The notes under the pieces were generated by a model. The model worked only from the letters and a program-made list of their open reading frames with translations, had not been told where the DNA came from and did no database searches. From CAKZSB01 sp964573105 (GTDB taxonomy: Bacteria; Pseudomonadota; Gammaproteobacteria; Granulosicoccales; Granulosicoccaceae), in NCBI GenBank assembly GCA_964573105.1, contig CAZNIS010000014.1:1-64000 (forward strand): 64,000 bases of DNA, read 5' to 3'. This document shows, in pieces, positions 8,952 to 17,303 of this stretch. Made by a program: the position numbers and the translations under genes. Every line of letters starts with the position of its first letter. Position 1 is the stretch's first letter.

Positions 8952-9144
8952 CCGACTCTTCCGGGAAGTGACTGACGATAATAAACATCACGGTACCCGT
9001 TAGAGTCACGATAAACGAATAGGTGTAGGCCCACATAAAAAAAGGTTGCATCAACATGACGACACCCACGGCAATGAGCAGCGTGGCCAGCATTTCCCAG
9101 GGGCCGCGCCTGAAGCGGAAAAATCCACTGAGGAACCGAATCAT
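8944..9144 (-). CDS. Small two-segment membrane protein of the ABC importer operon
   Basis: This 66-residue gene begins at ATG 9144, overlapping the permease stop by 4 bases (ATGA), and ends 8 bases into the ATPase gene. The longer frame running back to 9351 lies inside the permease and is not its true start. Two hydrophobic segments (about residues 18-36 and 40-57) flank the conserved-looking GPWE and end in SHFPEE. The rhizobial glycerol importer operon also contains a small membrane protein (GlpU), but I cannot show homology. Position suggests an accessory subunit that stabilises or tunes the permease-ATPase complex (inference). Confidence 0.72.
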   Translation of the reverse strand: MIRFLSGFFRFRRGPWEMLATLLIAVGVVMLMQPFFMWAYTYSFIVTLTGTVMFIIVSHFPEESDG

Positions 9145-10079
9145 TTGCGCACTGCTCCGAAAGTGATGCCGCGCAATAGATGCTTGCGCAGCATGACAGT
9201 AAAGATCATGACCGGCAGCAGGAACAGCGTTGCTCCCGCGGCCACAGCGGGCCAATCCAGCCCGCCAACGCCAATAATTGTGGGGATAAAAGGCGGTGCG
9301 GTTTGCGCCGTGCCGGAGGTGAGCAGCACCGCGAAAGCATATTCGTTCCATGCGAAGATGAGACAGAAAATGGCAGTCGATGCAATACCGGTTGCCGCCT
9401 GTGGCAGCACCACCTTGTAGAAGGCCTGAAAGCGCGTGTAACCGTCGATCAGTGCGGCCTCTTCGTACTCGCGGGGGATCTCATCGATAAACCCCTTGAG
9501 CAGCCAGACTGCCAGTGAAATGTTCACCGCGGTGTAGAGCAAAATCATCCCGAGGTGGGTGTCGCTCAATCCGAGCTGGCGGTACATCAGAAAGATCGGA
9601 ATGGCTACCGCGATCGGCGGCATCATGCGCGTAGATAATATGAAAAACAGCAGATCGTCGGCCAGCGGGATTTTGAAGCGCGAAAACGCATAGGCCGCCA
9701 GTGTGCCCAGAAAAATACTCAGGAACGTTGAACCGAAACCAATGATCACCGAATTGAGAAAGCGCCCGCCGAATTTGGATGGCCCGGCAATCACCATATC
9801 GCGATTGCGAACGATCTCTTCGGCAAAGTTCTCCGGTGGTGGCAGGCTCGCCAGTTTTTCCGGGCTCACGCGCGTGCGTGTAGTGAACAGGTTGACGTAA
9901 CCTTCCAGCGACGGTTCGTAGACAATTTTAGGTGGATAGCTGATGCTGTCCGGTGGCGTTTTGAAACCCGTCATGAAGATCCAGATCAGCGGGATCATGG
10001 TGATCAGTGCGTAGAGGATCACCAGCGTGCCGGCGATGGTCTTCTGCCGCGACGTGGCCTCGGTGACGGAATAGCTCAT
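9141..10079 (-). CDS. ABC sugar/polyol transporter permease (MalG-like)
   Basis: A 312-residue inner-membrane permease with about six transmembrane helices, of the MalG/UgpE class. The coupling loop that docks on the ATPase is EYEEAALIDGYTRFQAFYKVVLP, and the second-half segment IFCLIFAWNEYAFA is typical. A periplasmic loop of about 50 residues follows helix 1. The start overlaps the end of the other permease gene by 4 bases, and the end overlaps the 66-residue gene by 4. It forms the transmembrane channel with the 10076-11023 product. Confidence 0.92.
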   Translation of the reverse strand: MSYSVTEATSRQKTIAGTLVILYALITMIPLIWIFMTGFKTPPDSISYPPKIVYEPSLEGYVNLFTTRTRVSPEKLASLPPPENFAEEIVRNRDMVIAGPSKFGGRFLNSVIIGFGSTFLSIFLGTLAAYAFSRFKIPLADDLLFFILSTRMMPPIAVAIPIFLMYRQLGLSDTHLGMILLYTAVNISLAVWLLKGFIDEIPREYEEAALIDGYTRFQAFYKVVLPQAATGIASTAIFCLIFAWNEYAFAVLLTSGTAQTAPPFIPTIIGVGGLDWPAVAAGATLFLLPVMIFTVMLRKHLLRGITFGAVRK

Positions 10080-11023
10080 CGTTCCTTCACCTTGTTAAGC
10101 GCTTTGACATAGATCGATGCAAGGCCGAATACGGTGACAAACAATATGATTGCAAACGCACTCGAGTAGCCCGTGCGCCACTTTTCAAAGGCCTCTCGCT
10201 TAAGATTGATTGAAGCCAATTCCGTGGTGGAGCCTGGCCCGCCACCGGTCAGTTGCACCACCAGATCAAACATCTTGAAATTTTCGATACCGCGAAACAG
10301 CACCGCCAGCATCAGGAAGGGCAGCACCATGGGAATAGTGATGGTGAAGAATTGCCTGATTTTCGAGGCGCGGTCTATTTCTGCCGCTTCATAGATGTAG
10401 TCTGGAATACTGCGTAAGCCGGCCAGGCAGATCAGCATGACGAATGGCGTCCACATCCAGGTGTCAACGATGACAATGGCCCACGGGGCTAGCGTGACTG
10501 ACCCCAGCATTTCGAAACTGGACGGCTCGACTCCGGTGAAAAACGCAATGATGTAATTAAACAGGCCGATCTGTGGTTGGTATAGAAACGTCCAGAAGTT
10601 ACCCACGACGGCAGGTGACAGCATCATCGGCAGAACGATGATGGTGGTCCAGAGATCGTTGCCACGGAACTTGCGATTGATCAGCCACGCCAGCGCGAAC
10701 CCGAGCACGACCTGAAAAAATAACGTCCAGAACAGAAAATGAGCGGTGGCCTGCATCGACAGCCAGATGTCGCTGTCGGTCAGGATGCGCTCGTAGTTGC
10801 GCAAGCCGATATATTTGACTTCGCGGCCGATGCGATTCGCCTTGAAGTTTGTGAAGCTTAAATTGATCGTCCAGATCAGCGGAAAAATATTGATCGCCAG
10901 CAGCAGGAAGATTGTCGGGCCAACGAATATCCATGCGATTGCCCGATCAGATAACCCTCTTACTCGATGGGCCACCTGTGGGGGTGTCGCGCGCGCCAGG
11001 CGATCGACCGATTTTTCGACCAT
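10076..11023 (-). CDS. ABC sugar/polyol transporter permease (MalF-like)
   Basis: A 315-residue inner-membrane permease of the UgpA/MalF class with about six helices and the coupling loop YIYEAAEIDRASKIRQFFTI. Its expected partner is the next gene, with which it overlaps by 4 bases. A 95-base spacer holding two strong hairpins separates it from the binding-protein gene upstream. The N-terminus includes a basic cytoplasmic stretch before helix 1. Confidence 0.92.
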   Translation of the reverse strand: MVEKSVDRLARATPPQVAHRVRGLSDRAIAWIFVGPTIFLLLAINIFPLIWTINLSFTNFKANRIGREVKYIGLRNYERILTDSDIWLSMQATAHFLFWTLFFQVVLGFALAWLINRKFRGNDLWTTIIVLPMMLSPAVVGNFWTFLYQPQIGLFNYIIAFFTGVEPSSFEMLGSVTLAPWAIVIVDTWMWTPFVMLICLAGLRSIPDYIYEAAEIDRASKIRQFFTITIPMVLPFLMLAVLFRGIENFKMFDLVVQLTGGGPGSTTELASINLKREAFEKWRTGYSSAFAIILFVTVFGLASIYVKALNKVKER

Positions 11024-11041
11024 TGGAAATTTCCGATAATG

Positions 11042-11105
11042 CGCCGGCGTTCAGCCGGCGGTGCAGGCAATGGTTGAGGAAGGGCCGGCGACCAGTGTCG
11101 CCGGC
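11042..11105 (-). promoter_or_regulatory. Two GC-rich hairpins between binding-protein and permease genes
   Basis: Perfect stems are formed by cgccggc/gccggcg (11042-11060) and gccggcgac/gtcgccggc (11084-11105, 4-base loop). Neither has a following U-run. Such hairpins after the binding-protein gene commonly stabilise its mRNA or partly stop transcription, so that more binding protein than permease is made. Confidence 0.6.
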
Positions 11106-11118
11106 GTCAGTGACTGAC

Positions 11119-12438
11119 TTAGAGTTTGCCTTCGTCTTCGAAAACTTCGGTCCAGTCTTCGATGAGTTTATCCAACGCTTCCTGAGCTGTGCCCTGATCG
11201 GCGACGACGTAGTCGTGGACGCGCTTTTGCATCGCGAGCAGCAATTCTGCGTAGGCTGGTTCCTGCCAGAAGTCCTTGACGTTCTCCATGGCGACCAGAA
11301 AATCACCGGCAAACGGCGCGCTGTCCTTAAAGGTGGGGCTGTTCAGCACAGAGTTGTGCGCGGAATAGCCGCCCATGCTCCACCACTTTGCCTGTACGTC
11401 CGGATTTGAGAACCACTTGATGTATTCCAGAGACGCTTCCTGTTTATCGGAATAGGAGACAACAGAAATGCCTTGTCCACCAAGCGTTGATCCCGGGACG
11501 TTTTGTGGCGGGTTGACGAAGAAATCGATCTTGTCGCCGCCGGTATTCGGATCGGCATAGAGGCCGGGGAAGAACGCAAACCAGTTCATCGCCATCGCAA
11601 CCTGGCCCGATTTAAACGCATCCAGGCTCTCTCCCATGTAGGAGTTGGTGTATCCCGGTGGCGTCGCGGTCTTGTAGAACTCTTTGTAGAACTCCAGTGC
11701 CTCGACGGCTTCAGGTGAATTTACCGCACCTTCCATGTCGTATTTGCCTGGCGTGTTCTCGTACTTGAATCCCCACGGATACAGTGCTGAGGTCGCGCCC
11801 ATGGTGATGCCTTCGGAGCCGCGCTCAGTGAAGATTGCAGCGCCATAGACTTTCTTGCCGTCGATCTCGCGACCCTGGAAAAATTGCGCTATCTGCAGCA
11901 TTTCCTTTTGGGTTTTTGGCTCGCCCAGTTCCTGACCGGTGGCCTCCTTGTAGGCTGCGCGAATGTCGTCTCTGGCGAACCAGTCTTTGCGGTAGAACCA
12001 GCCGTTGGCGTCACCCATGGCGGGCAGCGCATAGTAGTTGGGTGTGCCCTTGGGCCAGGTAGAGTAGGCGTAGACAGTGGCCGGTGCGAAGTCGTCCATG
12101 CTGATGCCTTCTTTGTCGAAGAAATCGTTCAGTTTGACGTAGTGACCGTTTTCGGCGCCGCCACCGATCCACTGACTGTCACCGATCAGCAAGTCGCATA
12201 GCTTGCCGCCGGAGTTGAGTTCGTTGAGCATGCGATCGGCAAAGTTTGGCCATGGCACAAATTCGAAGTTCATGGTGTGGCCGCTGGACTGCTCGAACTC
12301 CTTGCTCAGTTCAACCAGTGCGTTGGCAGGATCCCAGGCCGCCCAGCACAACGTTAGATCATCCGCCTGTGCGGCCTGATTGAATGTGGTAGCGGCAATC
12401 GACACAAGTCCGACGGACGCCAGCTTATGCATTCTCAT
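11119..12438 (-). CDS. ABC transporter substrate-binding protein (periplasmic)
   Basis: A 439-residue extracellular solute-binding protein starting at ATG 12438, chosen because AGGA lies 8 bases upstream and a signal peptide (MRMHKLASVGLVSIAATTF...AQA) follows directly; the frame extends upstream but without those signs. The mature protein begins near ADDLTLCWAAWDPANALVEL and continues as a sugar-class (cluster B, UgpB-like) binding fold. A WxxWDPAN-type opening is common among binding proteins for glycerol and other polyols. It is the first gene of the ten-gene operon and should set its substrate range. Confidence 0.9.
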   Translation of the reverse strand: MRMHKLASVGLVSIAATTFNQAAQADDLTLCWAAWDPANALVELSKEFEQSSGHTMNFEFVPWPNFADRMLNELNSGGKLCDLLIGDSQWIGGGAENGHYVKLNDFFDKEGISMDDFAPATVYAYSTWPKGTPNYYALPAMGDANGWFYRKDWFARDDIRAAYKEATGQELGEPKTQKEMLQIAQFFQGREIDGKKVYGAAIFTERGSEGITMGATSALYPWGFKYENTPGKYDMEGAVNSPEAVEALEFYKEFYKTATPPGYTNSYMGESLDAFKSGQVAMAMNWFAFFPGLYADPNTGGDKIDFFVNPPQNVPGSTLGGQGISVVSYSDKQEASLEYIKWFSNPDVQAKWWSMGGYSAHNSVLNSPTFKDSAPFAGDFLVAMENVKDFWQEPAYAELLLAMQKRVHDYVVADQGTAQEALDKLIEDWTEVFEDEGKL

Positions 12439-12580
12439 AGACTTTTTCCTCGGTTTTGACAGCGTATCCGTTGACACGGTTACCTGCACTTTGTAGTAGC
12501 TGTTAACAGAGATGTTGACAGCGATGGTGTAGCGGGAGGTGCCCACCGCACGGTGTTTCCACGCTCGTCGCAGTCTAGAT

Positions 12581-12624
12581 GATGTACGTTCCTCAAGTCC
12601 AGCAGTTTCTGAGGTGCGTACCTC
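12581..12624. promoter_or_regulatory. Paired palindromic operator candidates before the polyol operon
   Basis: Two 14-bp sites, gatgtacgttcctc (12581-12594) and gaggtgcgtacctc (12611-12624), are both variants of the perfect palindrome GAGGTACGTACCTC with a central CG as preferred by LacI proteins. Their centres are 30 bp apart, about three helical turns. They lie between the divergent binding-protein gene (minus) and MOSC gene (plus). Confidence 0.5.
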
Positions 12625-12710
12625 ATCTGGTGTTGGAGCTAGGCTTAACCGCATGTTTCGCTTACAGTGTTACGCAACGCTGCTGCGCAAAGACAACCGG
12701 CTTTGACCCC

Positions 12711-13484
12711 ATGACAATCACCGTCGAGACGTTAACCCGATATCCGATCAAGGGCCTGAGCGGGCAGTTACTTGAAAGCGTACAGCTCGAGGCCGGCAGC
12801 GGATTTCCGTGCGATCGACGCTTTGGTTTAGCCAGACCCCGCAGCGGATTCGACCCCGCTGCTCCGAAGCCCTTGCCGAAGACCCGTTTCTATATGCTGG
12901 CGCGGGATGAGCGCCTGGCGCTGTTGGCAACAGAATTTGACGAAGCCAGCGGGCAATTGCGGATCGCCACACAGGCGGAATCCAGTCAATTTGCGATCGA
13001 CACCGAATCAGGCAAACAGGCTGCCTGCGATTTCTTGAAAACCCATCTCGGTTTACCCGAGGAAGACGATCCACAACTTTTCGAGGCCACGCCACACCGG
13101 TTTACCGATGTGTCAGTGGTCTCTGCCGAGATGATGAACGCGGTGTCGATCATCAACCTGGACAGTGTCCGCGACTTCTCCAGGAAAATTGGCGTGGACG
13201 TCGACCCCAGGCGCTTTCGCGGCAATATTTTGCTGTCTGGTCTGGAACCATTTGCAGAGCTTGACATGATCGGTCGGGAGATTTCGATCGGTGCGGTGAA
13301 CCTGAAATTCGTCAAACGCACCAAACGTTGCCCGGCAACCGAAGTGAACCTGTCGACCGGCGAGCGCGATATCAAAACACCGAAGTTACTCCAGCAGCAC
13401 TACGGACACATGGACATGGGTGTTTACGCTGAAGTGGTCAACGGCGGTCTTATCAAACCGGCTGATGTCGTATCGATCGACTGA
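12711..13484 (+). CDS. MOSC domain-containing protein
   Basis: A 257-residue protein; the start at 12711 (MTITVETLTRYPIKG) was chosen over the upstream frame because the MOSC N-terminal beta-barrel begins exactly here with YPIKGLSGQ. The C-terminal MOSC domain contains RRFRGNILL and KRTKRCPATEVN, the latter carrying the conserved Cys that binds molybdenum cofactor or sulfur in this family. It resembles YcbX/mARC-type proteins, but without the ferredoxin domain of YcbX, and probably reduces N-hydroxylated compounds or handles Moco sulfur. It is divergent from the polyol operon, with no evident functional link. Confidence 0.87.
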   Translation: MTITVETLTRYPIKGLSGQLLESVQLEAGSGFPCDRRFGLARPRSGFDPAAPKPLPKTRFYMLARDERLALLATEFDEASGQLRIATQAESSQFAIDTESGKQAACDFLKTHLGLPEEDDPQLFEATPHRFTDVSVVSAEMMNAVSIINLDSVRDFSRKIGVDVDPRRFRGNILLSGLEPFAELDMIGREISIGAVNLKFVKRTKRCPATEVNLSTGERDIKTPKLLQQHYGHMDMGVYAEVVNGGLIKPADVVSID

Positions 13485-13741
13485 GCTGGCGCATCGAGCA
13501 AACAGGCGTTCCGGGGCGATTGAAGTGTGGGCTCAGGCATGTTCAACGCGACCCTTGTCGCTGCTGCCATGCTGCCAAATCATCGGAACATATGACGTAT
13601 ATTGACCGTACTACTGAAGTGGAATCAGTGCTATTTTAGGCACGGTGTGACTGACAACGGAACGTCTACCAGGGTAACCGGGCTGAACCGACGTGTGCCA
13701 GTGCACTTTATCCATGGACTTATACAAAAGGGAGATTTCAC

Positions 13742-15295
13742 TTGAAGCGCACAATTTCGATATCCAGAGTGTTGACGTTGGCTGCCTGCCTTGCACTGGC
13801 CGCAGGATGCGGCGGTTCCGATGATGATGTCGTCGAGGGAACCACCGATGGTATGACGGACGGGAATACCGACGGCGCGACAGACGGTGCAACTGATGGT
13901 AATACCGACGGAGCTACTGACGGTACAACGGATGGCAGTACCGATGGGACGACGGACGGTACAACGGACGGCAGTACCGATGGGTCGACTGACGGTACAA
14001 CGGATGGCAGTACCGATGGGACGACGGACGGTACAACGGACGGCAGTACCGATGGGTCGACTGACGGTACAACGGATGGCAGTACCGATGGGACGACGGA
14101 CGGTACAACGGATGGCAGTACCGATGGGGCGACGGACGGAACATCGGATGGTAGTACCGATGGGTCGACTGACGGTACAACGGATGGCAGTACCGATGGG
14201 ACGACGGNNNNNNNNNNNNNNNNNNNNNNNNNNNNNNNNNNNNNNNNNNNNNNNNNNNNNNNNNNNNNNNNNNNNNNNNNNNNNNNNNNNNNNNNNNNNN
14301 NNNNNNNGGATGGCAGTACCGATGGGGCGACGGACGGAACATCGGATGGTAGTACCGATGGGGCAACTGACGGCTCAACCGACGGCAGCACTGACGGGAC
14401 AAGCGATGGCGGCACCGATGGGTCAACGGACGGTACGACGGACGGCAGCACCGATGGTTCCTCTGACGGAACAAGCGACGGCAGCACTGACGGTACGACA
14501 GACGGCGGCACCGATGGGGCCACAGACGGAACAACCGACGGCAGTACCGATGGAACAACGGACGGCACGACCGATGGCAGTAGCGCATCTACCGGTGTTT
14601 TTACTGACAGCCCGGTAGAGGGGGTTAGCTACACAACCGAAACGTTGTCAGGGGAAACCAACGCAGCGGGTGAGTTTTCCTATGAGCCAGGAGAGACAGT
14701 GACTTTCTCCGTAGGAGCGACACAATTGCCGTCGGCTTTGGCGTCGGCCGAACTGAGCCCGATCGACCTGGCCATGGGAGATTCCTATACTGTTGCGACG
14801 GCGACCAACATCGCACGGTTACTGCAGTCGCTCGATCAGGATGGCAATCCGGCCAACGGTATTACGGTGCCGGATGACGCCGCAGCCACCGCCAGTGCAA
14901 TCAACTTTCGCGTGCCAATCGGCGATTTTGAAAATAATACCGATGTGATTAATCTGGTTGCCAACTCGGGTTCCTCGACAATGTCACTGGTATCGGTAGG
15001 CGCGGCGCTGGATCACCTTTACTCAACACTGGGTATCACGCGGCCGAGTGGCAATGCCGGAAACGGGGCCAGTGCAGCGTCCGGGTGTGTGGGATGTCAC
15101 GGTGACGGCGATCCGGCTACCGGTGCACCGTTTGGACGTCTGGCGGGCCTCGATGACGCCTATATCTATTCGATGCTGGAAGCGTATCGGGGCGGGCAAA
15201 CACAAGGGCCCAGTACTTCATCGATGGCGTCTCAGGCGAGTGGCCTGACTGATCAGGACATCGCTGATCTGGCGGCCTACTACTCGGGGCTGTAA
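13742..15295 (+). CDS. Lipoprotein cytochrome c with long Asp-Gly-Thr/Ser repeat tether
   Basis: Starts from TTG 13742 with AGGGAGA 5 bases upstream. A lipoprotein signal ends at LALAAGC (Cys23). Residues about 30-280 are tandem DG(T/S/A)T-type repeats, acidic and presumably disordered, interrupted by a 100-N gap, so the true length is unknown. Next comes a beta-rich module (SPVEGVSYTTETLSGETN, FSYEPGETVTFSVG) found in gammaproteobacterial lipoproteins. The C-terminus is a class I cytochrome c: CVGCHGD heme site, a likely axial Met in SSM, and LTDQDIADLAAYYSGL. It likely holds a heme domain away from the outer membrane for electron transfer (inference). The DNA repeat is also present, inverted, at 25112-25370. 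Confidence 0.8.
   Translation: MKRTISISRVLTLAACLALAAGCGGSDDDVVEGTTDGMTDGNTDGATDGATDGNTDGATDGTTDGSTDGTTDGTTDGSTDGSTDGTTDGSTDGTTDGTTDGSTDGSTDGTTDGSTDGTTDGTTDGSTDGATDGTSDGSTDGSTDGTTDGSTDGTTXXXXXXXXXXXXXXXXXXXXXXXXXXXXXXXXXXDGSTDGATDGTSDGSTDGATDGSTDGSTDGTSDGGTDGSTDGTTDGSTDGSSDGTSDGSTDGTTDGGTDGATDGTTDGSTDGTTDGTTDGSSASTGVFTDSPVEGVSYTTETLSGETNAAGEFSYEPGETVTFSVGATQLPSALASAELSPIDLAMGDSYTVATATNIARLLQSLDQDGNPANGITVPDDAAATASAINFRVPIGDFENNTDVINLVANSGSSTMSLVSVGAALDHLYSTLGITRPSGNAGNGASAASGCVGCHGDGDPATGAPFGRLAGLDDAYIYSMLEAYRGGQTQGPSTSSMASQASGLTDQDIADLAAYYSGL
14208..14307. other. Assembly gap (100 N) inside cytochrome tether repeats
   Basis: Exactly 100 N, a placeholder length. Both sides stay in the same frame, so the real missing length is 1 modulo 3; the repeat is a multiple of 12 bp, so collapse of near-identical units is the likely cause. 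Confidence 0.97.
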
Positions 15296-15323
15296 CAGCA
15301 GAAGTTAACGGGATGATGTAATG

Positions 15324-15348
15324 CGGACCGGGCGACTGGCCCGGTCCG
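15324..15348. terminator. Hairpin between convergent cytochrome and carbonic anhydrase genes
   Basis: Perfect 10-bp stem cggaccgggc/gcccggtccg with a 5-base loop, 29 bases after the cytochrome stop and 23 before the carbonic anhydrase stop. Its position suggests a shared terminator, though no strong U-run follows. Confidence 0.6.
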
Positions 15349-15370
15349 GCTTAGATCAACCGGGTCGCGA

Positions 15371-16246
15371 TTAATTACCGATTGTCGACAGCAGATCCGG
15401 GTTGGTCACGAGGTTTCGGACGCCGTGGGCGTAAGCTTCGTTGAAGATGTTGCTTTCGAACCACTTGCCTACGGAGTGAATGTTCACTTTGGCAACTTGC
15501 GGACGCACGCTCCAACTCACCTGGAACGGAGAGCCGGCCTCGTTGTAGCTCGGGCCGGTGGTAGAACCGGCATACTGAACGGGCTCGCCAGTGTCTTTCG
15601 GTATGTTCAGCGCCTGGGCAAATCCATTGACTTCTCCCACTTCCGTCAGGTGGATGAAGTCGTGGGCATTTTCATCGTTGACCAGCACGTATACCTGAGT
15701 CTCGACGCGCAGCTGTGGATTTTTAATCGCATCACTCAGGCAGGCGCCCAGCGTGGGGCCCGGTGTTACCTGCGCGGATGAATGAACATAGTGTACTTCG
15801 ATGGTGTCGCCGGGTTGCAGTCCAGCGTGTTTGCCGGCCCCGATGGGCTTGTCGATCGCTGCCAGCTCTGCCTCTGACAGGGTGCCGGCATATTCATAGC
15901 CGGTGCCATAACCCTTGCCGTCTCCATTGCCAGCGTATTTGGTGAATTCCCCGCCTTTGTGCTCAGCGCCTTCGTGAAAATGGATGTTGCACAGATTCAT
16001 TTGCGTGTAGGCCGGCGCGGCCTCAAACTGCCGGGCGTTGGCGCCGGCTGCTGAGTCGATGTCGCGAGGGGATTGCGGGCCGAAGCCTGCGCCGTTGGTG
16101 GATTTAGCCAGCGCATCACGCTGACCGGCGACAACATCGTCGGAGACTGCCTTGTCAGCGGCGTAGACTGCGGTGACGCCAGAAATAGCCAGCGCTATGG
16201 CCGATGCCAGCAGATAATTTTGTTGTCTTATCATGGGATTGTTCAT
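15371..16246 (-). CDS. Delta-class carbonic anhydrase, secreted
   Basis: A 291-residue protein with a signal peptide (hydrophobic LLASAIALAISGVTAVYA, cleavage near residue 30). The zinc-site motif NLCNIHFHEGAEHKG (about residues 83-97) matches the CxxHxHxGAEH pattern of delta carbonic anhydrases, first described in diatoms and also found in marine bacteria. It would interconvert CO2 and bicarbonate in the periplasm, helping carbon supply or pH balance. Starts at residues 1 and 5 are both possible. It is convergent with the cytochrome gene and divergent from the SDR gene; the 222-base spacer upstream shows no clear promoter. Confidence 0.85.
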   Translation of the reverse strand: MNNPMIRQQNYLLASAIALAISGVTAVYAADKAVSDDVVAGQRDALAKSTNGAGFGPQSPRDIDSAAGANARQFEAAPAYTQMNLCNIHFHEGAEHKGGEFTKYAGNGDGKGYGTGYEYAGTLSEAELAAIDKPIGAGKHAGLQPGDTIEVHYVHSSAQVTPGPTLGACLSDAIKNPQLRVETQVYVLVNDENAHDFIHLTEVGEVNGFAQALNIPKDTGEPVQYAGSTTGPSYNEAGSPFQVSWSVRPQVAKVNIHSVGKWFESNIFNEAYAHGVRNLVTNPDLLSTIGN

Positions 16247-16468
16247 TCTCGCATTGTTGATTGTCTAGCGGGTGGCTGGCGTATTGCCGCAAGCTCCCAC
16301 CAACACAAAATAGTGCTGGCGATTGAATAATCAGTTACGCGTTCCTGAACGATTTATGATTTACCAGATGAACGTTTGATGAAACGCGTGAACTAGCCGA
16401 CTGCGGAACAGGTTCAGCGTGAACCACAGTGATAGCAAAGACCCGATATTCGGGGGAGTTCGAGTGCA

Positions 16469-17269
16469 ATGGGTGGCAAGGCCATGTTCGATTACAGCAA
16501 CCGCGTAGCAATTGTGACCGGTGGAGGCAGTGGTATCGGTAGACAGATTGCGCTGCAGTTGCTGCAGGCCGGTGCCAGCGTCGTGCTCAACGATCTCGAT
16601 CCTGCGTTGCTCGCCGAGGTGCGGGAAACATGGGGTGGACCTGCTGACTCGGTGGCGGTTGTGCCGGGAGACAGCGCTGATCTGACGGTGATTGACCAGA
16701 TGATCCACGCTGCGTGCACCGACTTTGGCCGGCTGGATTTTGCGCTCGCCAATGCAGGCATCACCACGTTTGGCGCGTTTCTCGACTACCCGGTTGAGGA
16801 TTTTCAGCGGCTGGTGGATGTGAATCTGCGCGGCAGTTTTTATCTGGCACAACGGTCGGCCCGAGTGCTGATCACACAACATCGTGACGCCGTATCCAGT
16901 GCGTTGCCTGCGGCGGGACGGATTGTGCTGATGTCATCGGTGACAGGGCTTCAATACCATCCGGATCTCGCCGCCTACGCGATGTCAAAAGCGGCCATTC
17001 GAATGCTTGCGAAAAGTCTGGGTGCCGAGCTCGGCCGGCATGCGATTACGGTCAATGCGATAGCGCCGGGCGCAACCTCTACGGAGCGCACGCTGGAGGA
17101 TGCGGACTATGAGTCTGTCTGGGCGGGATTGACGCCGACCGGGCGCGCATCGACGCCAGTCGATATCGCCAACGCGGCAATGTTTCTACTCTCGCCCGGG
17201 GCCGCGCAAATTACCGGCCAGACGCTGGTAGTTGATGGTGGCTGGACGGCGGTCAGTCCACCGCCGTAA
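16469..17269 (+). CDS. Short-chain dehydrogenase/reductase (SDR)
   Basis: A 266-residue classical SDR: cofactor motif TGGGSGIG near the N-terminus, NAG at NAGIT, catalytic Ser in MSSVTG, and YxxxK as YAMSKAA. The C-terminal AQITGQTLVVDGGW ending is standard. NDLD after strand 2 points to NAD(H) preference. The start could also be the ATG at 16484; the GGGGGAG at 16450 favours 16469 only weakly. It is convergent with the GH63 operon, 34 bases from its end, and might oxidise a sugar or polyol released there (inference). Confidence 0.88.
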   Translation: MGGKAMFDYSNRVAIVTGGGSGIGRQIALQLLQAGASVVLNDLDPALLAEVRETWGGPADSVAVVPGDSADLTVIDQMIHAACTDFGRLDFALANAGITTFGAFLDYPVEDFQRLVDVNLRGSFYLAQRSARVLITQHRDAVSSALPAAGRIVLMSSVTGLQYHPDLAAYAMSKAAIRMLAKSLGAELGRHAITVNAIAPGATSTERTLEDADYESVWAGLTPTGRASTPVDIANAAMFLLSPGAAQITGQTLVVDGGWTAVSPPP

Positions 17270-17303
17270 CAAGCTACTGTGTTAGTTTATCTGGGTCGAA
17301 TTA

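Noticed and set aside
8944..9351. 135-codon form of the small membrane-protein gene
   Set aside because: The first 69 codons lie inside the permease gene in another frame; only the last 66 look like a protein.
13914..14588. Long open frames on other strands and frames through the Asp-Gly-Thr repeats
   Set aside because: They arise from the low-complexity 12/24-bp DNA repeat; only the frame with a lipoprotein signal and C-terminal domains is credible.
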